A stretch of 64,000 bases of DNA from Enoplolaimus lenunculus (GCA_030248215.1 JASANG010000226.1:24523-88522), one strand, 5' to 3'. Shown: positions 35,848-46,069, counted from the stretch's first letter. The notes: generated by a model from the letters alone, not told the origin. Made by a program: numbers and translations.

Positions 35848-36205
35848 TTTAGCCCAATACCGAATTGGGCTTACCTAGGGCGTAATTACGACTTGGGCTA
35901 GCCTACGGCGTAATTTTTTTATGCGCCAAATGTACACCTTGTGATTGGTTACTACCTTAACGCCATACTCAAATACGATTAGCTGATGCGAATACTTTTC
36001 TCTGACTGGCTAAGTAATCGCAACATATTGGCTACCTAACAATGTGTTTTACAGGAATCAAGCAGGATTAAGACTATCAAGCCACCAATTAGAAAACGCA
36101 CAGATTTATGTGACATGATTCCGCCTTGGATTAGCCCAAGTCGTAATTCCGCTTTGGACTAGCCCAATTCGGAATTGGGCTGAAGAATTACGAGTTGGGC
36201 TACGA
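35848..36205. mobile_element. Family Q double-palindrome element
   Basis: Both ends carry palindromic words built on AGCCCAATTCGGAATTGGGC (left AGCCCAATACCGAATTGGGC) followed by TAATTACGACTTGGGCTAGC or its inverse. The element thus has palindromes nested inside its inverted repeats. No coding content. Confidence 0.65.
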
Positions 36206-36611
36206 CAAATACACAATTTTAATGACAATCTGAATCTTTTGGTGCATCAATTGCCGCAGGACGACGTCATCTTGTAATTTGTATCAAATATATTTGCAAT
36301 TTTAAGGAGTACCCAAAGCGAACCAATTTTTCTCGCAACTGTCAACTTTTATGTTAAGTCTATGCATGAATTTGAACATAGATCATATTTTGAAGCTTAT
36401 ATGTCAAGTTTCAAAGTAAAAATGTGCAAATAATTAAATATATTCTTGCGAGAAAGGGTTAATTTTAGTCAATGAGAGTTTACTACTCAATTGTTTTGTT
36501 TGTATCTTTAGTAGCGTCAGCTGCACATAGTGAAACGAATATTCTCACGTGAGTATGAAAATAAAACTTTTTGCAATTCAAACTTATTAACGTTTTGTGA
36601 CCTTGTGTTGC

Positions 36612-36800
36612 TGTGCAAACAGGGCCGGAACTGCCACCCCTATACTGCTCCTTTGGGGAACCACCCCGAAGAAGGGCCCACACCCTAAACAATATTTTAA
36701 ACCGAAATTTTGAAGAATATTTTGATCATCGGAAAGGGCCCCAACCCCGGAATTTTGGGGGCTCCCACCATAACCTGTTCCAGCACTGGGTACAAACTAT
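36612..36800 (+). repeat. Family J dispersed repeat, copy 2
   Basis: GGGCCGGAACTGCCACCCCT, AAGAAGGGCCCACACCCTAA, AATATTTTGATCATCGG and GAATTTTGGGGGCTCCCACC. The best copy of family J in the window. Confidence 0.65.
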
Positions 36801-37099
36801 AGAAAAATTTCACCGAAACTAATTTTAATGTCGGTTAATCGAAATTACTTAAATCGTACTGGGCGTTTATCCTAAAGTTGATTTACATTTTAGTGCGTGA
36901 AATTGTTGCGAAATTTATTTTTATTTTTAGTTTCGAATTTTAGAAATTGGAAAATGAAATCAGTCGTTAAATGAAATTTTAGAAATTGGTTTCGTTTCGC
37001 GTTTTATACCGAAGGGTTTCGATGCATGGCTTTTATTTAATACGACACACAACCTTTAATCCTAAGTCTAAGCGTAAACTTAGGCTTAGCCTGATCTCG

Positions 37100-37259
37100 A
37101 GCCTGCAGCCAGACGGAACCAGGGGGCTCAGCTCTCTACGCTGATTAAATTTTTACCCCCTATAACACTTTCAACCTTGCTTGTAAGCCATTGAAAACCC
37201 TTCTATGCCCCTCTTCAAAAACGTTAACACCCTGGCAAGGTGAGCTAACCAAGGGCCTG
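37100..37259. mobile_element. Family G MITE, complete
   Basis: GAGCCTGCAGCCAGACGGAA to GGTGAGCTAACCAAGGGCCT with TTTCAACCTTGCTTGTAAGC and CATTGAAAACCCTTCTATGC inside. It follows a short CCTAAGTCTAAGCG relic of a family A core at 37060-37092. Confidence 0.7.
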
Positions 37260-38524
37260 CTGAACCCAAGCCTCGTCATAGTTCTGAGTTATGCCAAAAT
37301 CTGTAAATTTCAATAACTGTTGACGGAAGTCTACAAGAGTGCACGGCTGTTGTTCAGGCTCAGAGTCGTTTAGAATGGCTAAAAACGGGAGCGAGTGTTC
37401 AAATACTGATTTCGAGTAACTTTTAAATGAAGCCAAAACCTTTCACACGGTATTGCAACAATTTTTAAACTTGGCTGTACTGTTGGTCATGTCTGGCATA
37501 TGTAATTGAAACAACAAAAATTGTCGAAAATCATTAAGCATCGTGGGTACTCCAGCTTTAATAGTAAAATATAAATAGGTTTCCAATCAAAAGTCTGCTA
37601 AAACAATGATTTTGCCAAACTAAACTGTTTGTGTTTTATGTTCATTTGTAATAACGCAAACAATTTAGGCACAGAATCACATCATGGGGTAAGTTAATAT
37701 ATATACACTAAGAGTGCATAACACTCATTCTTAGTAGAAAAGAATGCACCTGGCGCGCGTTGCGTTTAATAGTGGTAAACTTTGAAATGCTTATGACAAC
37801 TTGCGTTCGTTATGTGACAATTTTTCTGTAACTTTTTTGCATTTCAATTTTTACTGAAAGAACATGCTTAAGTGACACTAAAATCGGCTGGCAAATTAAG
37901 TTTCTTTTTCTAAAAAGTAGTTTGTTTTTGCTAAATTGTGGCTGAACTTCTTCAAATTGAACATGATTTGGCGTCTGAAACTTTTAAGCAAAATCCACAA
38001 TATCATGCGTATACCAGGTAACTTTTTAAATGAGTAGATGACGCAGTTTGACGTCAAAAATGTTTCAGTAGCTTGGATACTGAAGCAAAATGTGTTTCAG
38101 TAGGCTGTCCATACTAAACCATTTTTGGCTTCAGTTGTCAGCTCAAGTTTAAAGGTAAGACCGAGTCGTTTTCGATGGAACTTTTCAACGTTTTTTGAGC
38201 AACACTTCTTTAAGTTTGGCATAATTTGTGCTTGTTCGCGATATTAATTGTACGCAAGTTTATGTATTTTAACGTTTATCTTGACAAATCTTTCTGAAAT
38301 GCTTGATAAAAAAGTCCGTGGGCAGGACATTAATTTCGTAAAATTGTCATTTTTAAACTGTACGAAAAATTTGAAACAATTTATATTAAATTTTGATATT
38401 AAATGAATATTTTCACTCAGAATCGACACTAGATCAGCAGGCGTTGGTAGCAAGTTCAAAACATTAATGTTTATTTTGTTAATATGACAAAAAACATTTC
38501 TGAATTAATCATGCTCTTTTCACA
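37260..38524. other. Unassigned sequence upstream of the innexin exons
   Basis: A family H end fragment (AAGAGTGCATAACACTCATT, GGCGCGCGTTGCG) lies at 37709-37775. Otherwise nothing recognisable; if the exon at 24009 belongs to the innexin, all of this is intron. Confidence 0.4.
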
Positions 38525-38532
38525 AATATTTC

Positions 38533-38745
38533 ATCCCATGTAAAGATCAGGGGCAGAACGTTCTCCTGTGAGACTGCAATTGAGTAAGTTTAACCTTTAG
38601 ACTAATTTGTTTGCTTTGTTTAAGCTTGGGCTTAGGCTTAGGAATATGCTCATTCTTACACTTAGGATTGGGTTTAGGCTTGGAGTTAGGCTTAAGTATA
38701 TATGCTTATAATACAGTTCTTCCGCCCCTGTTCTTTACATTGGCC
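38533..38745 (+). mobile_element. Family A MITE with perfect 8-bp duplication, next to an innexin splice acceptor
   Basis: Left end (AT)CCCATGTAAAGATCAGGGGC, subterminal AACCTTTAGACTAATTTG, a GGCTTAGGCTTAGG core and right end CGCCCCTGTTCTTTACATTG-GCC. AATATTTC occurs directly on both sides (38525-38532 and 38746-38753). The right boundary is only 41 bases before the first base of the innexin exon. Confidence 0.88.
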
Positions 38746-38786
38746 AATATTTCGATGTCCCTATCGAAAAATTTTATTGCTTACAG

Positions 38787-39190
38787 AGACCGCCTTCGGA
38801 AAAAGTCCGCCAATTCGAACGCATCCCAAACTATCAAGCGGATCGGCTCACCCAAACCAGCCATCAGCTCCGAGCGCCGGCAGGCAATGACCATCACGGC
38901 TTGGGCGGCAAAAAGGAGTTCGGTCCAGGAATGCTCGTCTACTATTTGGTGTCGGCGTTCAAAAATCTTCAACCGCGACTCGACGATGATTTTGTTGACA
39001 AGTTGAACTATTTCTATTCAACGACTATTCTCACTTCGTTTGCGATTTTGGTTTCAGCGAAACAATATGTTGGATTTCCGATCCAATGTTGGGTGCCTGC
39101 AACGTTTACCGATGCTATGGAACAGTATACGGAAAATTATTGCTGGGTTCAAAATACCTATTGGTTGCCGATGGAAGAACAAATTCCAAG
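38787..39190 (+). CDS. unc-7: Innexin, first certain exon
   Basis: Acceptor TTGCTTACAG|AGA, donor CCA-AG|GTATAT. It encodes 134 codons plus two bases: the N-terminal cytoplasmic part, membrane segment 1 and most of the first extracellular loop. The frame remains open a little upstream of the acceptor, so the exact 5' boundary rests on the AG at 38785-38786 and on phase 0. Confidence 0.88.
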
Positions 39191-41828
39191 GTATATATGT
39201 ATATATGTATGTATATATGTATCTGTGTGTATGATATCGTTTTAATAAATCCCAGTGGAGGTATCAGCTTTCAAACATTGGCGGATCTCCAGCAAAGGCA
39301 GTCCGCAGGTCGATATGTTGTGTGCGTCCCGAAAATAAGTTGCCAATATCGTTGTCAACGATGTAATTTTTCGTTTAAAGATTTCGATTTTTCGATTATG
39401 ATCGACCACTGAATTCAAGTTCATTGTAGTGAAAACTTCTGTTGACATCATTGAGTGAATTGTGACAAGAGTGTGCAACTCTTTGAGGTACAGCATGGTA
39501 CAAAATGTACCACTGGGAGTTGCGTTTCGCCCGACCCCGTTTTGTTTAGCGGGGGGTCGCTGCCACATGCAATAACCCTAAAATTCTTTGCACCGATTGT
39601 ACCCCCTATCAATAAGGGGGGATAGGGCAAAAACGCAACGCGTGCCGGGTAAATTTTTTCTACACAGAATGTGCATAATTGCGTGCTCTTGTTAAATAGC
39701 GATTATCCGCTCTTGGTTTAACTCTAGTTGTCTCAGCGAGCTTCAGTTATTATAAGAAATAAATTTGCTAAAGTGCATTGAAAGTGACCCTGTTTCCCCT
39801 TGGCGCGCCTTTGGTTACAGTTTTGAAATTCAATTCCTATTAAATATGTTTTCTTGTTTCAATAGGCAACACAGACGTTAAACATTTCATTGAATCAGTA
39901 CCAGTCAGGCATTCCGATAGGGTGAATACTTTCCCCAAGTAGGGGGGTGGAAAATATTGCCACAGAGTCAGCAGTGTAGTCAGAATTGTATTTCGGAAAG
40001 GTATAATTTAACCATATAAGAATTTTTTGACCTACAGTGTAAAAAACTATTCTAAAGCCCGTTGAACGTGCTTATAGGCTGCGTCTATGAGCAAGTCTCG
40101 GTACGGATGGAATATATTCCACTTACTCGTCTCCATGTATGCGCCACGACCCAGGACTGATCACATTTCAATGTTTTTTATATTTCAGGTCAATATATGA
40201 ACGCAGACATCGTCAGATTGGCTATTATCAGTGGGTGCCTTTCATTCTAGCAATCGAAGCTTTAATGTTCTACGTTCCTTGCATCATATGGCGTGGTATG
40301 TTGTATTGGCACTCAGGTATGTCGTTTTTCTCGATATCAGTTGTTCTTTTTTTTCTTTTATTCTCTATTTTTTCTTTTTCTTTTTATTCTTTCTTTTTTT
40401 TGTTTTTAGATTATTTTTATTCTTCGTTTGTTTGGCATTTTTTTCTATTTGTTTCGCAGATGCCCCGCAACTTTGACTAGAAACACATTGTTTGTGTCGA
40501 TTCTATAATTGTGAGTGACTTCTCTGAAAAACTGCACAAACCCATTTTATTTCAACTAAATTTGTTTTTAAGTAAAAGTGACCACTGCCACGCAATTGTC
40601 AAAAATTCATTCAGTCTTTATCATTGTTTTACAAGAATGCTTTTAGAATAATACTTACATTCAGCCTTACACTAGGCTTAAGTTTGGTTTTATACATGTT
40701 CTCACTCTGAGGCTTGGGCTAAACCTTAGGTTTAGGAAAAGTACTAAACCTTAGGCTTAGGATTAGGATTAAACCTTAGGCTTAGGATCAGGATTAAACC
40801 TTAGGCTTAGGAGCAGGATTAAACCTTAGGCTTAGAATCAGGATTAAACCTTAGGCTTAGGATCAGGATTAAACCTTAGGCTTAGAATCAGGATTAAACC
40901 TTAGGCTTAAGATCAGGATTAAACCTTAGGCTTAGGATCAGGATTAAACCTTAGGCTTTAAAAAAGCATTGTAAAAATCACCTTGGATTTTTCAGGGGTC
41001 AACCTACAAGGCATCGTCCAAATGGCGTGCGACACCCGTCTGATGGAGTCCGAGTTCAAGGCACGTTCAGTGACCACAATGTCCCGGCATCTCGAAGACG
41101 AATTTCATCTGTCCCAAGGTGACCCACCATCAAAAAATTCAATGTCCCTGTCGAATTTTCGTTTTTTAAAATGTGGCCGCCGCTGTGGCTGCTATGTGAC
41201 TTGTTTGTATATTAGCGTCAAAATTTTGTACACCCTAAATGTAGTCTGTCAATTTTTTCTACTGAATCATTTTTTGGGCACAAAGTCACTGCTTTTCGGC
41301 TTTCATGTACTGTCGGATTTGATTCAAGAAATCGAATGGGAACAAACTGGAATGTTCCCACGCGTTACCCTGTGCGATTTTGAAGTTCGCGTTTTAGGAA
41401 ACGTTCACCGACATACGGTCCAGTGTGTCCTGATGATAAATATGTTTAATGAAAAAATTTTTCTATTTCTTTGGTTTTGGTTTTTTGTTATCGCCGCGAT
41501 CAGCCTGTGTAACGCGTTCTACTGGCTTGTGATTATGATATTGCCCAATCAAGGCGTTTCGTTTGTTCGAAAGTATCTTCGCGTTCTGAACGACTATCAT
41601 CATCATCATTCTGGAAAATCGACCGTAGACTCGTCGAGTTTGAAAAAATTCGTTCGCAATTTCATTGGGGTCGATGGAATTTTTATGCTAAGAATGGTGT
41701 CCACCCACGCTGGCGAACTGGTGACGTCAGATTTAATTCTGGCGCTGTGGAACGATTTTAACGCGGCGAGCGATCGGGCATCGGCGGCATACTGGGACTC
41801 GCCAGAAAATCCAGACGCCAACTTATGA
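38787..41828 (+). CDS. unc-7: Innexin gap-junction/hemichannel protein, UNC-7/UNC-9 type (5' end incomplete)
   Basis: Three exons (38787-39190, 40189-40316, 40996-41828) join in consistent phase to 454 residues plus a TGA stop. Innexins form invertebrate gap junctions and hemichannels in the plasma membrane. The read is typical of nematode UNC-7: a hydrophilic start, [20 protein letters not shown] before the first membrane segment (about residues 76-95), a first extracellular loop with two cysteines (PIQCWVP and [10 protein letters not shown]), the family signature YYQWVPF opening segment 2, a basic cytoplasmic loop, segment 3 (residues near [14 protein letters not shown]), a second loop with two cysteines ([26 protein letters not shown]), segment 4, then FVRKYLRVL and [11 protein letters not shown] in the C-terminal tail. 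The initiator exon lies upstream, possibly at 24009. Beyond the stop the same frame stays open for 283 codons, described separately. Confidence 0.95.
39191..40188 (+). other. Innexin intron with a family H insertion
   Basis: 998 bp. It starts in a TATG-rich simple repeat directly at the donor (39190-39235) and carries a family H element at 39440-39720. GT and AG borders agree with the reading frame. Confidence 0.85.
39440..39720. mobile_element. Family H element inside an innexin intron
   Basis: AAGAGTGTGCAACTCTTTGA and GGTACAAAATGTACCACTGG at the left; GAATGTGCATAATTGCGTGC and TATCCGCTCTTGG at the right. The interior GGGGGGTCGCTGCCACATGC-AATAACC matches the reverse complement of the copy at 21.0 kb. 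Confidence 0.7.
40189..40316 (+). CDS. unc-7: Innexin, second certain exon
   Basis: Acceptor TATTTCAG|GTC, donor CTCAG|GTATG. Encodes [20 protein letters not shown] and on to YWHSG, that is, the end of loop 1 and membrane segment 2 with the diagnostic YYQW. Confidence 0.95.
40317..40995 (+). other. Innexin intron with pyrimidine tract and 25-bp array
   Basis: 679 bp. A T-rich, almost purine-free stretch covers 40338-40445, and an exactly periodic 25-bp array covers 40721-40959, ending 36 bases before the acceptor TTTTTCAG|GGG. Confidence 0.85.
40721..40959 (+). repeat. Tandem repeat, 25-bp unit containing TTAGGC, ten copies
   Basis: AAACCTTAGG starts at 40721, 40746, 40771, 40796, 40821, 40846, 40871, 40896, 40921 and 40946, an unbroken 25-base period. 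Each unit contains CCTTAGGCTTAGGA followed by TCAGGATTA. Substitutions are few. Confidence 0.95.
40996..41828 (+). CDS. unc-7: Innexin, last certain exon
   Basis: Acceptor TTTTTCAG|GGG. Encodes [20 protein letters not shown] through loop 2, segment 4 and the tail ending SPENPDANL, then TGA (41826-41828). About 277 residues. The length and end point match those of nematode UNC-7, so this stop is the expected terminus. Confidence 0.93.
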
Positions 41829-42680
41829 CTACTTCCAAGAGCTCGAGGAACGGACGGTGACATAAAGATGGATCCACGGGAACGAGAAACGGCAACAACA
41901 ACAACAACAACAACAGCAACGGTGATCGATGCGATGACGTCACGAGATCGTTATTATCGTTTTCGAACTGGAATCGTTGCTGACGACGATGACGTCATCG
42001 ATTCGAGTGATCGTTGGGAATCGATGATGTCACTAAACGATGATGGAATCGACGGCGATGATGCAACAGTTCGACTGCAATCGATCGTTGCCGGTGAATC
42101 ACAAAATGTCACACCATTAGCATTCGATAGAGATCAAAGGTTGCCGCTGCAAATGATGACGTCGTCAATGTCGACATCGACACCGGCAACGTTTGACGTA
42201 TTGTTGACGTTAGCACGCGCACGTGTTGATGCGTTAAAGCGACGCGAGCAACAAAGAAGACGGCAAAAACAGCAACAAGACAAAGAAAAAGTGAAAGACG
42301 ATATGGAAATGAAAGGAAGAAAAGAAAGCAATAAAGAACAAAAAGACATCCAGCAATGTCGACAAGCAGAACGAGCGACAAAGGATTTGATGAATGAAAT
42401 CGTTACTAAACAGTTGACAACTGACGAATTGATGGCGTTGTATGGAGCAAATACAGACGAAATGATTGCAAATGGAATGTTGCCACGAGGAGTTGGAAAC
42501 GGCGGTGAAGGCGTAAGACAAGGAGCGGCAGTTCAACGAACCCATAATGGACGGCCGAATCAAGTCAACAGAGAACAGGAGCCACAAAGAAACAACAACC
42601 AGGATACAATGGCGGATACTGGGCCAGACGACGGTGGTACAGGTGATGAAATAATGAGGCATAATCGTATACCACAGTGA
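41829..42680 (+). CDS. In-frame downstream reading frame after the innexin stop (read-through extension or second cistron)
   Basis: After the TGA the same frame continues for 13 codons (LLPRARGTDGDIK), reaches an ATG at 41868 in a strong context (AAGATGG), and runs a further 270 codons to TGA at 42678. The stretch is richer in G and C than the non-coding flanks. Its product is hydrophilic and low-complexity: a Thr run near the start, an Asp-rich part (VADDDDVIDSSD), a Gln/Lys/Arg-rich likely helix (REQQRRRQKQQQ onward), a helical part (TKDLMNEIVTKQLTTDELMA) and an Asn/Gln/Gly-rich tail. No known domain is recognised. The stop context TGA-CTA is the best-known leaky one. Alternatives are a separate protein from the ATG at 41868, or splicing around the stop. 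A chance open frame is possible, since low-complexity DNA often lacks stops and part of the opposite strand is also open. Confidence 0.5.
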   Translation, partial: LLPRARGTDGDIKMDPRERETATTTTTTTATVIDAMTSRDRYYRFRTGIVADDDDVIDSSDRWESMMSLNDDGIDGDDATVRLQSIVAGESQNVTPLAFDRDQRLPLQMMTSSMSTSTPATFDVLLTLARARVDALKRREQQRRRQKQQQDKEKVKDDMEMKGRKESNKEQKDIQQCRQAERATKDLMNEIVTKQLTTDELMALYGANTDEMIANGMLPRGVGNGGEGVRQGAAVQRTHNGRPNQVNREQEPQRNNNQDTMADTGPDDGGTGDEIMRHNRIPQ

Positions 42681-42684
42681 CATG

Positions 42685-42921
42685 AGGTTGTCTCAGCATG
42701 TAGCTCGTGGCTCCGATCGGAATTTCGAAAAATTTTTCGAGCAAATTTGAACGATTTTCTATTGTTCCCTAATATAGTAAACGATTTGGTTATTAAATAA
42801 TATATAAAGAATAATTACTTAAAAGTTATTTTTTCAAAAAAGTTTTTTTAAAAAAAAAGATAAAAGAATTATGATGAGGAGAATCGATGAAAAACAGTGC
42901 GGCTACATGCTGAGACAACCT
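42685..42921. repeat. Perfect 20-bp inverted repeat pair just after the downstream stop
   Basis: AGGTTGTCTCAGCATGTAGC at about 42686-42705 is repeated in exact reverse complement at 42902-42921, enclosing 196 bp of A/T-rich sequence with AAATAA and long A/T runs. It could be a small MITE, or a large hairpin in the 3' untranslated region. No second copy was seen in the window. Confidence 0.75.
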
Positions 42922-43529
42922 TCATATTTCTACTCGTGGAAAAGTGAGTGTCGTGCTTGATAGTCACAATTTTGTTTGAAAACTTTTTGTACTTAGAAAT
43001 AGTTTAAATTTAACGAAAATATGAACGCGAAAAGTATCTTTTAATTTGCATAAAGAAAGTTTAATATTAATGACACAAACGTACCCAGGATTTTATCCTG
43101 AGAAGGCATAATTTGACAATTAATACTTTTGTGACCACAAGAATTAACAAGATTTTACGAAGCGTGCGCCTGTAAACATTTTGTTGCTTTAGAATTAGCA
43201 AGGAACGAATATATTCACCTATCGCTCCTTGTATACCACAGCAGCCGTTGAGAACGGGCCAGGAGATGGCCTCTACCGTTTTGAACTCAGGAGCTTGTCT
43301 ATAAAACAGAATTGAAAGTTATCTTGGCGGCTCTACTCATTTTTGATTCACGTACTAGATTTTGGGGCTAATAAACTGGCAAGCGAAAGAAATTTTACAT
43401 TGTTTCAACTCAGCTTAAAAATGTATTTTAAGAAAATAACGAAATTGTGACTACAACCATTGAGGGTTCACACGGTGTTCGTTGTAGGTAATTTGCAAGT
43501 TTCACGATAAATTCTGCAATGTATTGATA
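42922..43529. other. Unassigned sequence
   Basis: Nothing recognisable. Confidence 0.4.
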
Positions 43530-43622
43530 AAATAAGCTCATCCTTACTCTTTGGTTTAGGTTTAGACTTAAACTTAGAAAAATACTTGTACCATTGTTAC
43601 GGCCCTATTCTATACATTGGCC
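43530..43622 (+). mobile_element. Family A MITE, right part
   Basis: AAGCTCATCCTTACTCTTTG, a weak GGTTTAGGTTTAG core and the terminus ACGGCCCTATTCTATACATT-GGCC. Confidence 0.6.
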
Positions 43623-44062
43623 GAAATCATTGAAAAAATATTAGTTTGAGTTACCAAAATGCTGACAACGGGACCTATAAGCACTTAAACGCAATTTACT
43701 TCAATTTAACTTACTGTTGAAATTGCATTCAAAAATTTGATGATATTTATTTCTGTTTGGAGAATACATACTACATCATTTTTTGCATTAAAAAACACGC
43801 GAGTGTTCAAATTAATTTTCACAAATTCACCTTAAAGTCTAATTTCTGCAACAACTTCCGGTATAAAAATTTCAATTTAAATTAAAATTTCAAACAAAAT
43901 TTTTCGCTATTGGCTATTAAACGCTTGCGTCTCGGGTGCGTCGTGGCGTCTGCCTGGCCTTCATTATTACCGAAAATATTTATTTTAAACCAAATAACGG
44001 CGAGATGATAGTGCCCTTGATTCAAATTTTGCATTTATCCTAGTGGTTTTGAAATTCACATG

Positions 44063-44148
44063 CACTGTAACAAATGGTGAGTCAAATTGACTGTTTGGAA
44101 AATAGGTTCTTCCTGACTACACAAACTTGAGTCAAATTCGACTCATGT
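44063..44148. mobile_element. Family D foldback MITE, one arm only
   Basis: CACTGTAACAAATGGTGAGT, AAATTGACTG, CTGACTACACAAACTTGAGT and AAATTCGACTC make one arm; the second arm is missing. Confidence 0.7.
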
Positions 44149-44344
44149 TTTGCTAAGCCGGTCAAGTATAAGGACAGCAGAATTTTTCATGAAATTTGCA
44201 ATTGCCACACTGCTGCTGAACTGTTTGCATCGTTTGTGGCGTACTGAATGGCAGAATGGTTAGTAACATGGATTGATACTATGGCTCATGTTAACCGTAT
44301 GTGACTGTCCACTAGGAAACAGAGAGCCTGAAGAATTTACAAAC

Positions 44345-44773
44345 TGGAATGCTTAAGCTTGGCCTTTAGGCTTATGTTTAGGCTTAGCCTTTAGGCTTAT
44401 GTTTAGGCTTATGTTTAGGTTTATGTTTAAGCATATGTTTAGGCTTATGTTTAGGCTTAGCCTTTAGGCTTATGTTTAGGCTTAAGTTTAGGCTTAGCCT
44501 TTAGGCTTAGCCTTTAGGCTTATGTTTAGGCTTATGTTTAGGCTTATGTTTAGGCTTATGTTTAGGCTTAGCCTGTAGGCTTATGTTTAGGCTTATGTTT
44601 AGGCTTATGTTTAGGCTTATGTTTAGGCTTAGCCTGTAGGCTTATGTTTAGGCTTATGTTTAGGCTTAGCCTTTAGGTTTATGTTTAGGCTTATGTTTAG
44701 GCTTATGTTTTGGTTTACGATAAGGCTTTGGCTACGGCTTAGGATTGGGCAGGACCTTATAGTCAACATGGGC
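44345..44773 (+). mobile_element. Family A-type element with massively expanded telomere-like core
   Basis: Left edge AATGCTTAAGCTT, then about 350 bp of 12-bp units TTTAGGCTTATG with interspersed TTAGCC variants (44360-44715), then GGGCAGGACCTTATAGTCAA-CATGGGCC, which resembles the family A right terminus. The left terminal box is not recognisable. Confidence 0.65.
44360..44715 (+). repeat. (TTTAGGCTTATG)n tandem array
   Basis: A 12-bp unit containing TTAGGC, repeated nearly thirty times with a few variants (GGCTTAGCCTTTA and GCCTGTA forms). Blocks of four or five units are themselves duplicated. Confidence 0.92.
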
Positions 44774-45445
44774 CGATAATGTTGTACAGATTGATCTTAA
44801 CGTGTTTACGGTGATATTATTACTCGTGTATGTAAAAAATTGAAATGCGTGCGCGTGAGTGATGTTTGAGTATAAGATATATGTATGTAACTGTGTATGT
44901 ACTCGGATAAATCACGTTCTGAAGCAATAATCCTGCGTATCTGGGTCTTGTATTGATAAACTGAATGTTGCTTTTAAAATCTTGTCAAAGGTTAAGCTTC
45001 ATCTGTAAGTTTTTGAGCTTTTCACTTTTCACAAGATTTTAAAAGCAATAAAATTCAGTATTTGGGAATCGAGCGATTGTGACACAATTGAAAGTGTTTC
45101 AAAACAAACTTTTTGAAAAATGTCAAGTTTAAAAAAATGAATTTCATTTTTGAAAACAGGAATTTTAGTAAAAGGTTGTTGTAATGCGCGAAATGCTAAT
45201 AGTTTTCAATTTCATGAGGTTTAAAGTTTTAGACGGAATAAAAATTGAATTTTGAAAAAATGTCTCAATCACTCGATTATGGGTGCACCCAGGTACCAGG
45301 CTAAGTGTAAATTTTGCTAATTTTCAAATGGTAAATAACAAAATAAGCAAATTATACACCAATTATGTTATATTTAGTCCATAAGAAAGTGAATTTTGCG
45401 AATATATTTGCTAATTTTGACGAAATGTTTCATAAAGAACAAGAT

Positions 45446-45490
45446 CTATTACTAACTGGTGATAGGTGGATGCTACAGTCAATAACCGTT
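45446..45490. mobile_element. Family O end fragment
   Basis: TACTAACTGGTGATAGGTG-GATGCTACAG. Only one end is seen. Confidence 0.4.
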
Positions 45491-45510
45491 ACAATTATTT
45501 TAAAACTGTA

Positions 45511-45730
45511 CACTGTAAAAAATGGTGAGCCAAATTGACTTCCTGGAACATAGTCTTTCCCTGACTACACAAACTAAGTCAAATTCGTCTCCACCAGAGT
45601 CAAATTCGACTCACTGAGCGATTCAGTGAATCGAATTGGACACTGACGGAGTCGAATTTTGACTCAGTTTGTGTGGTCAGGAAAAGCCTATTTCGAAGAG
45701 AGTCAATTTGTCTCAGCATTTTTTGCAGTG
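45511..45730. mobile_element. Family D foldback MITE, copy 6 (intact ends)
   Basis: CACTGTAAAAAATGGTGAGC to AGCATTTTTTGCAGTG, TA on both sides. The arms carry the subfamily variant CTTTCCCTGACTACACAAAC in place of CTCTACGGGACTACACAAAC. Confidence 0.88.
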
Positions 45731-46069
45731 TAGAACCAATGCTTCAATGGTTCTGATAGCTTTAAGTGTTTTATTTACAATTTCAGTTCCCGTCTCTTTT
45801 ACATTCGTTTTTTGTTGATTTTTGTCAAATAACTTAAATATCTTTGAGATAAAATTGTTAAATTTTCCATTATAAAATTAAAAGTTATTAATATAACCAA
45901 GAACTCTGATTGGTTCTTCGGAACGTGGTTTTTGCATCTTCCTCGAGCTCTTGGGTTACGGTTTATTTTATTCATTTTGATTTGTTTTGATGTTTGACTG
46001 GTCAGTACCTATACTGTGTCGGTGACGGGTGATCAAAAACAATTACGAACCTGATGAATAACCTTTAGT

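Noticed and set aside
40139-40480. Frame containing the innexin segment 2 followed by a Phe/Ser-rich tail
   Set aside because: The tail is translation of the pyrimidine-rich intron after the donor at 40317; the spliced exon ends at 40316.
41606-42683. Minus-strand open frames opposite the innexin tail and its extension
   Set aside because: They are the shadow of a low-complexity plus-strand coding region; the conserved innexin residues fix the plus strand as the real one.
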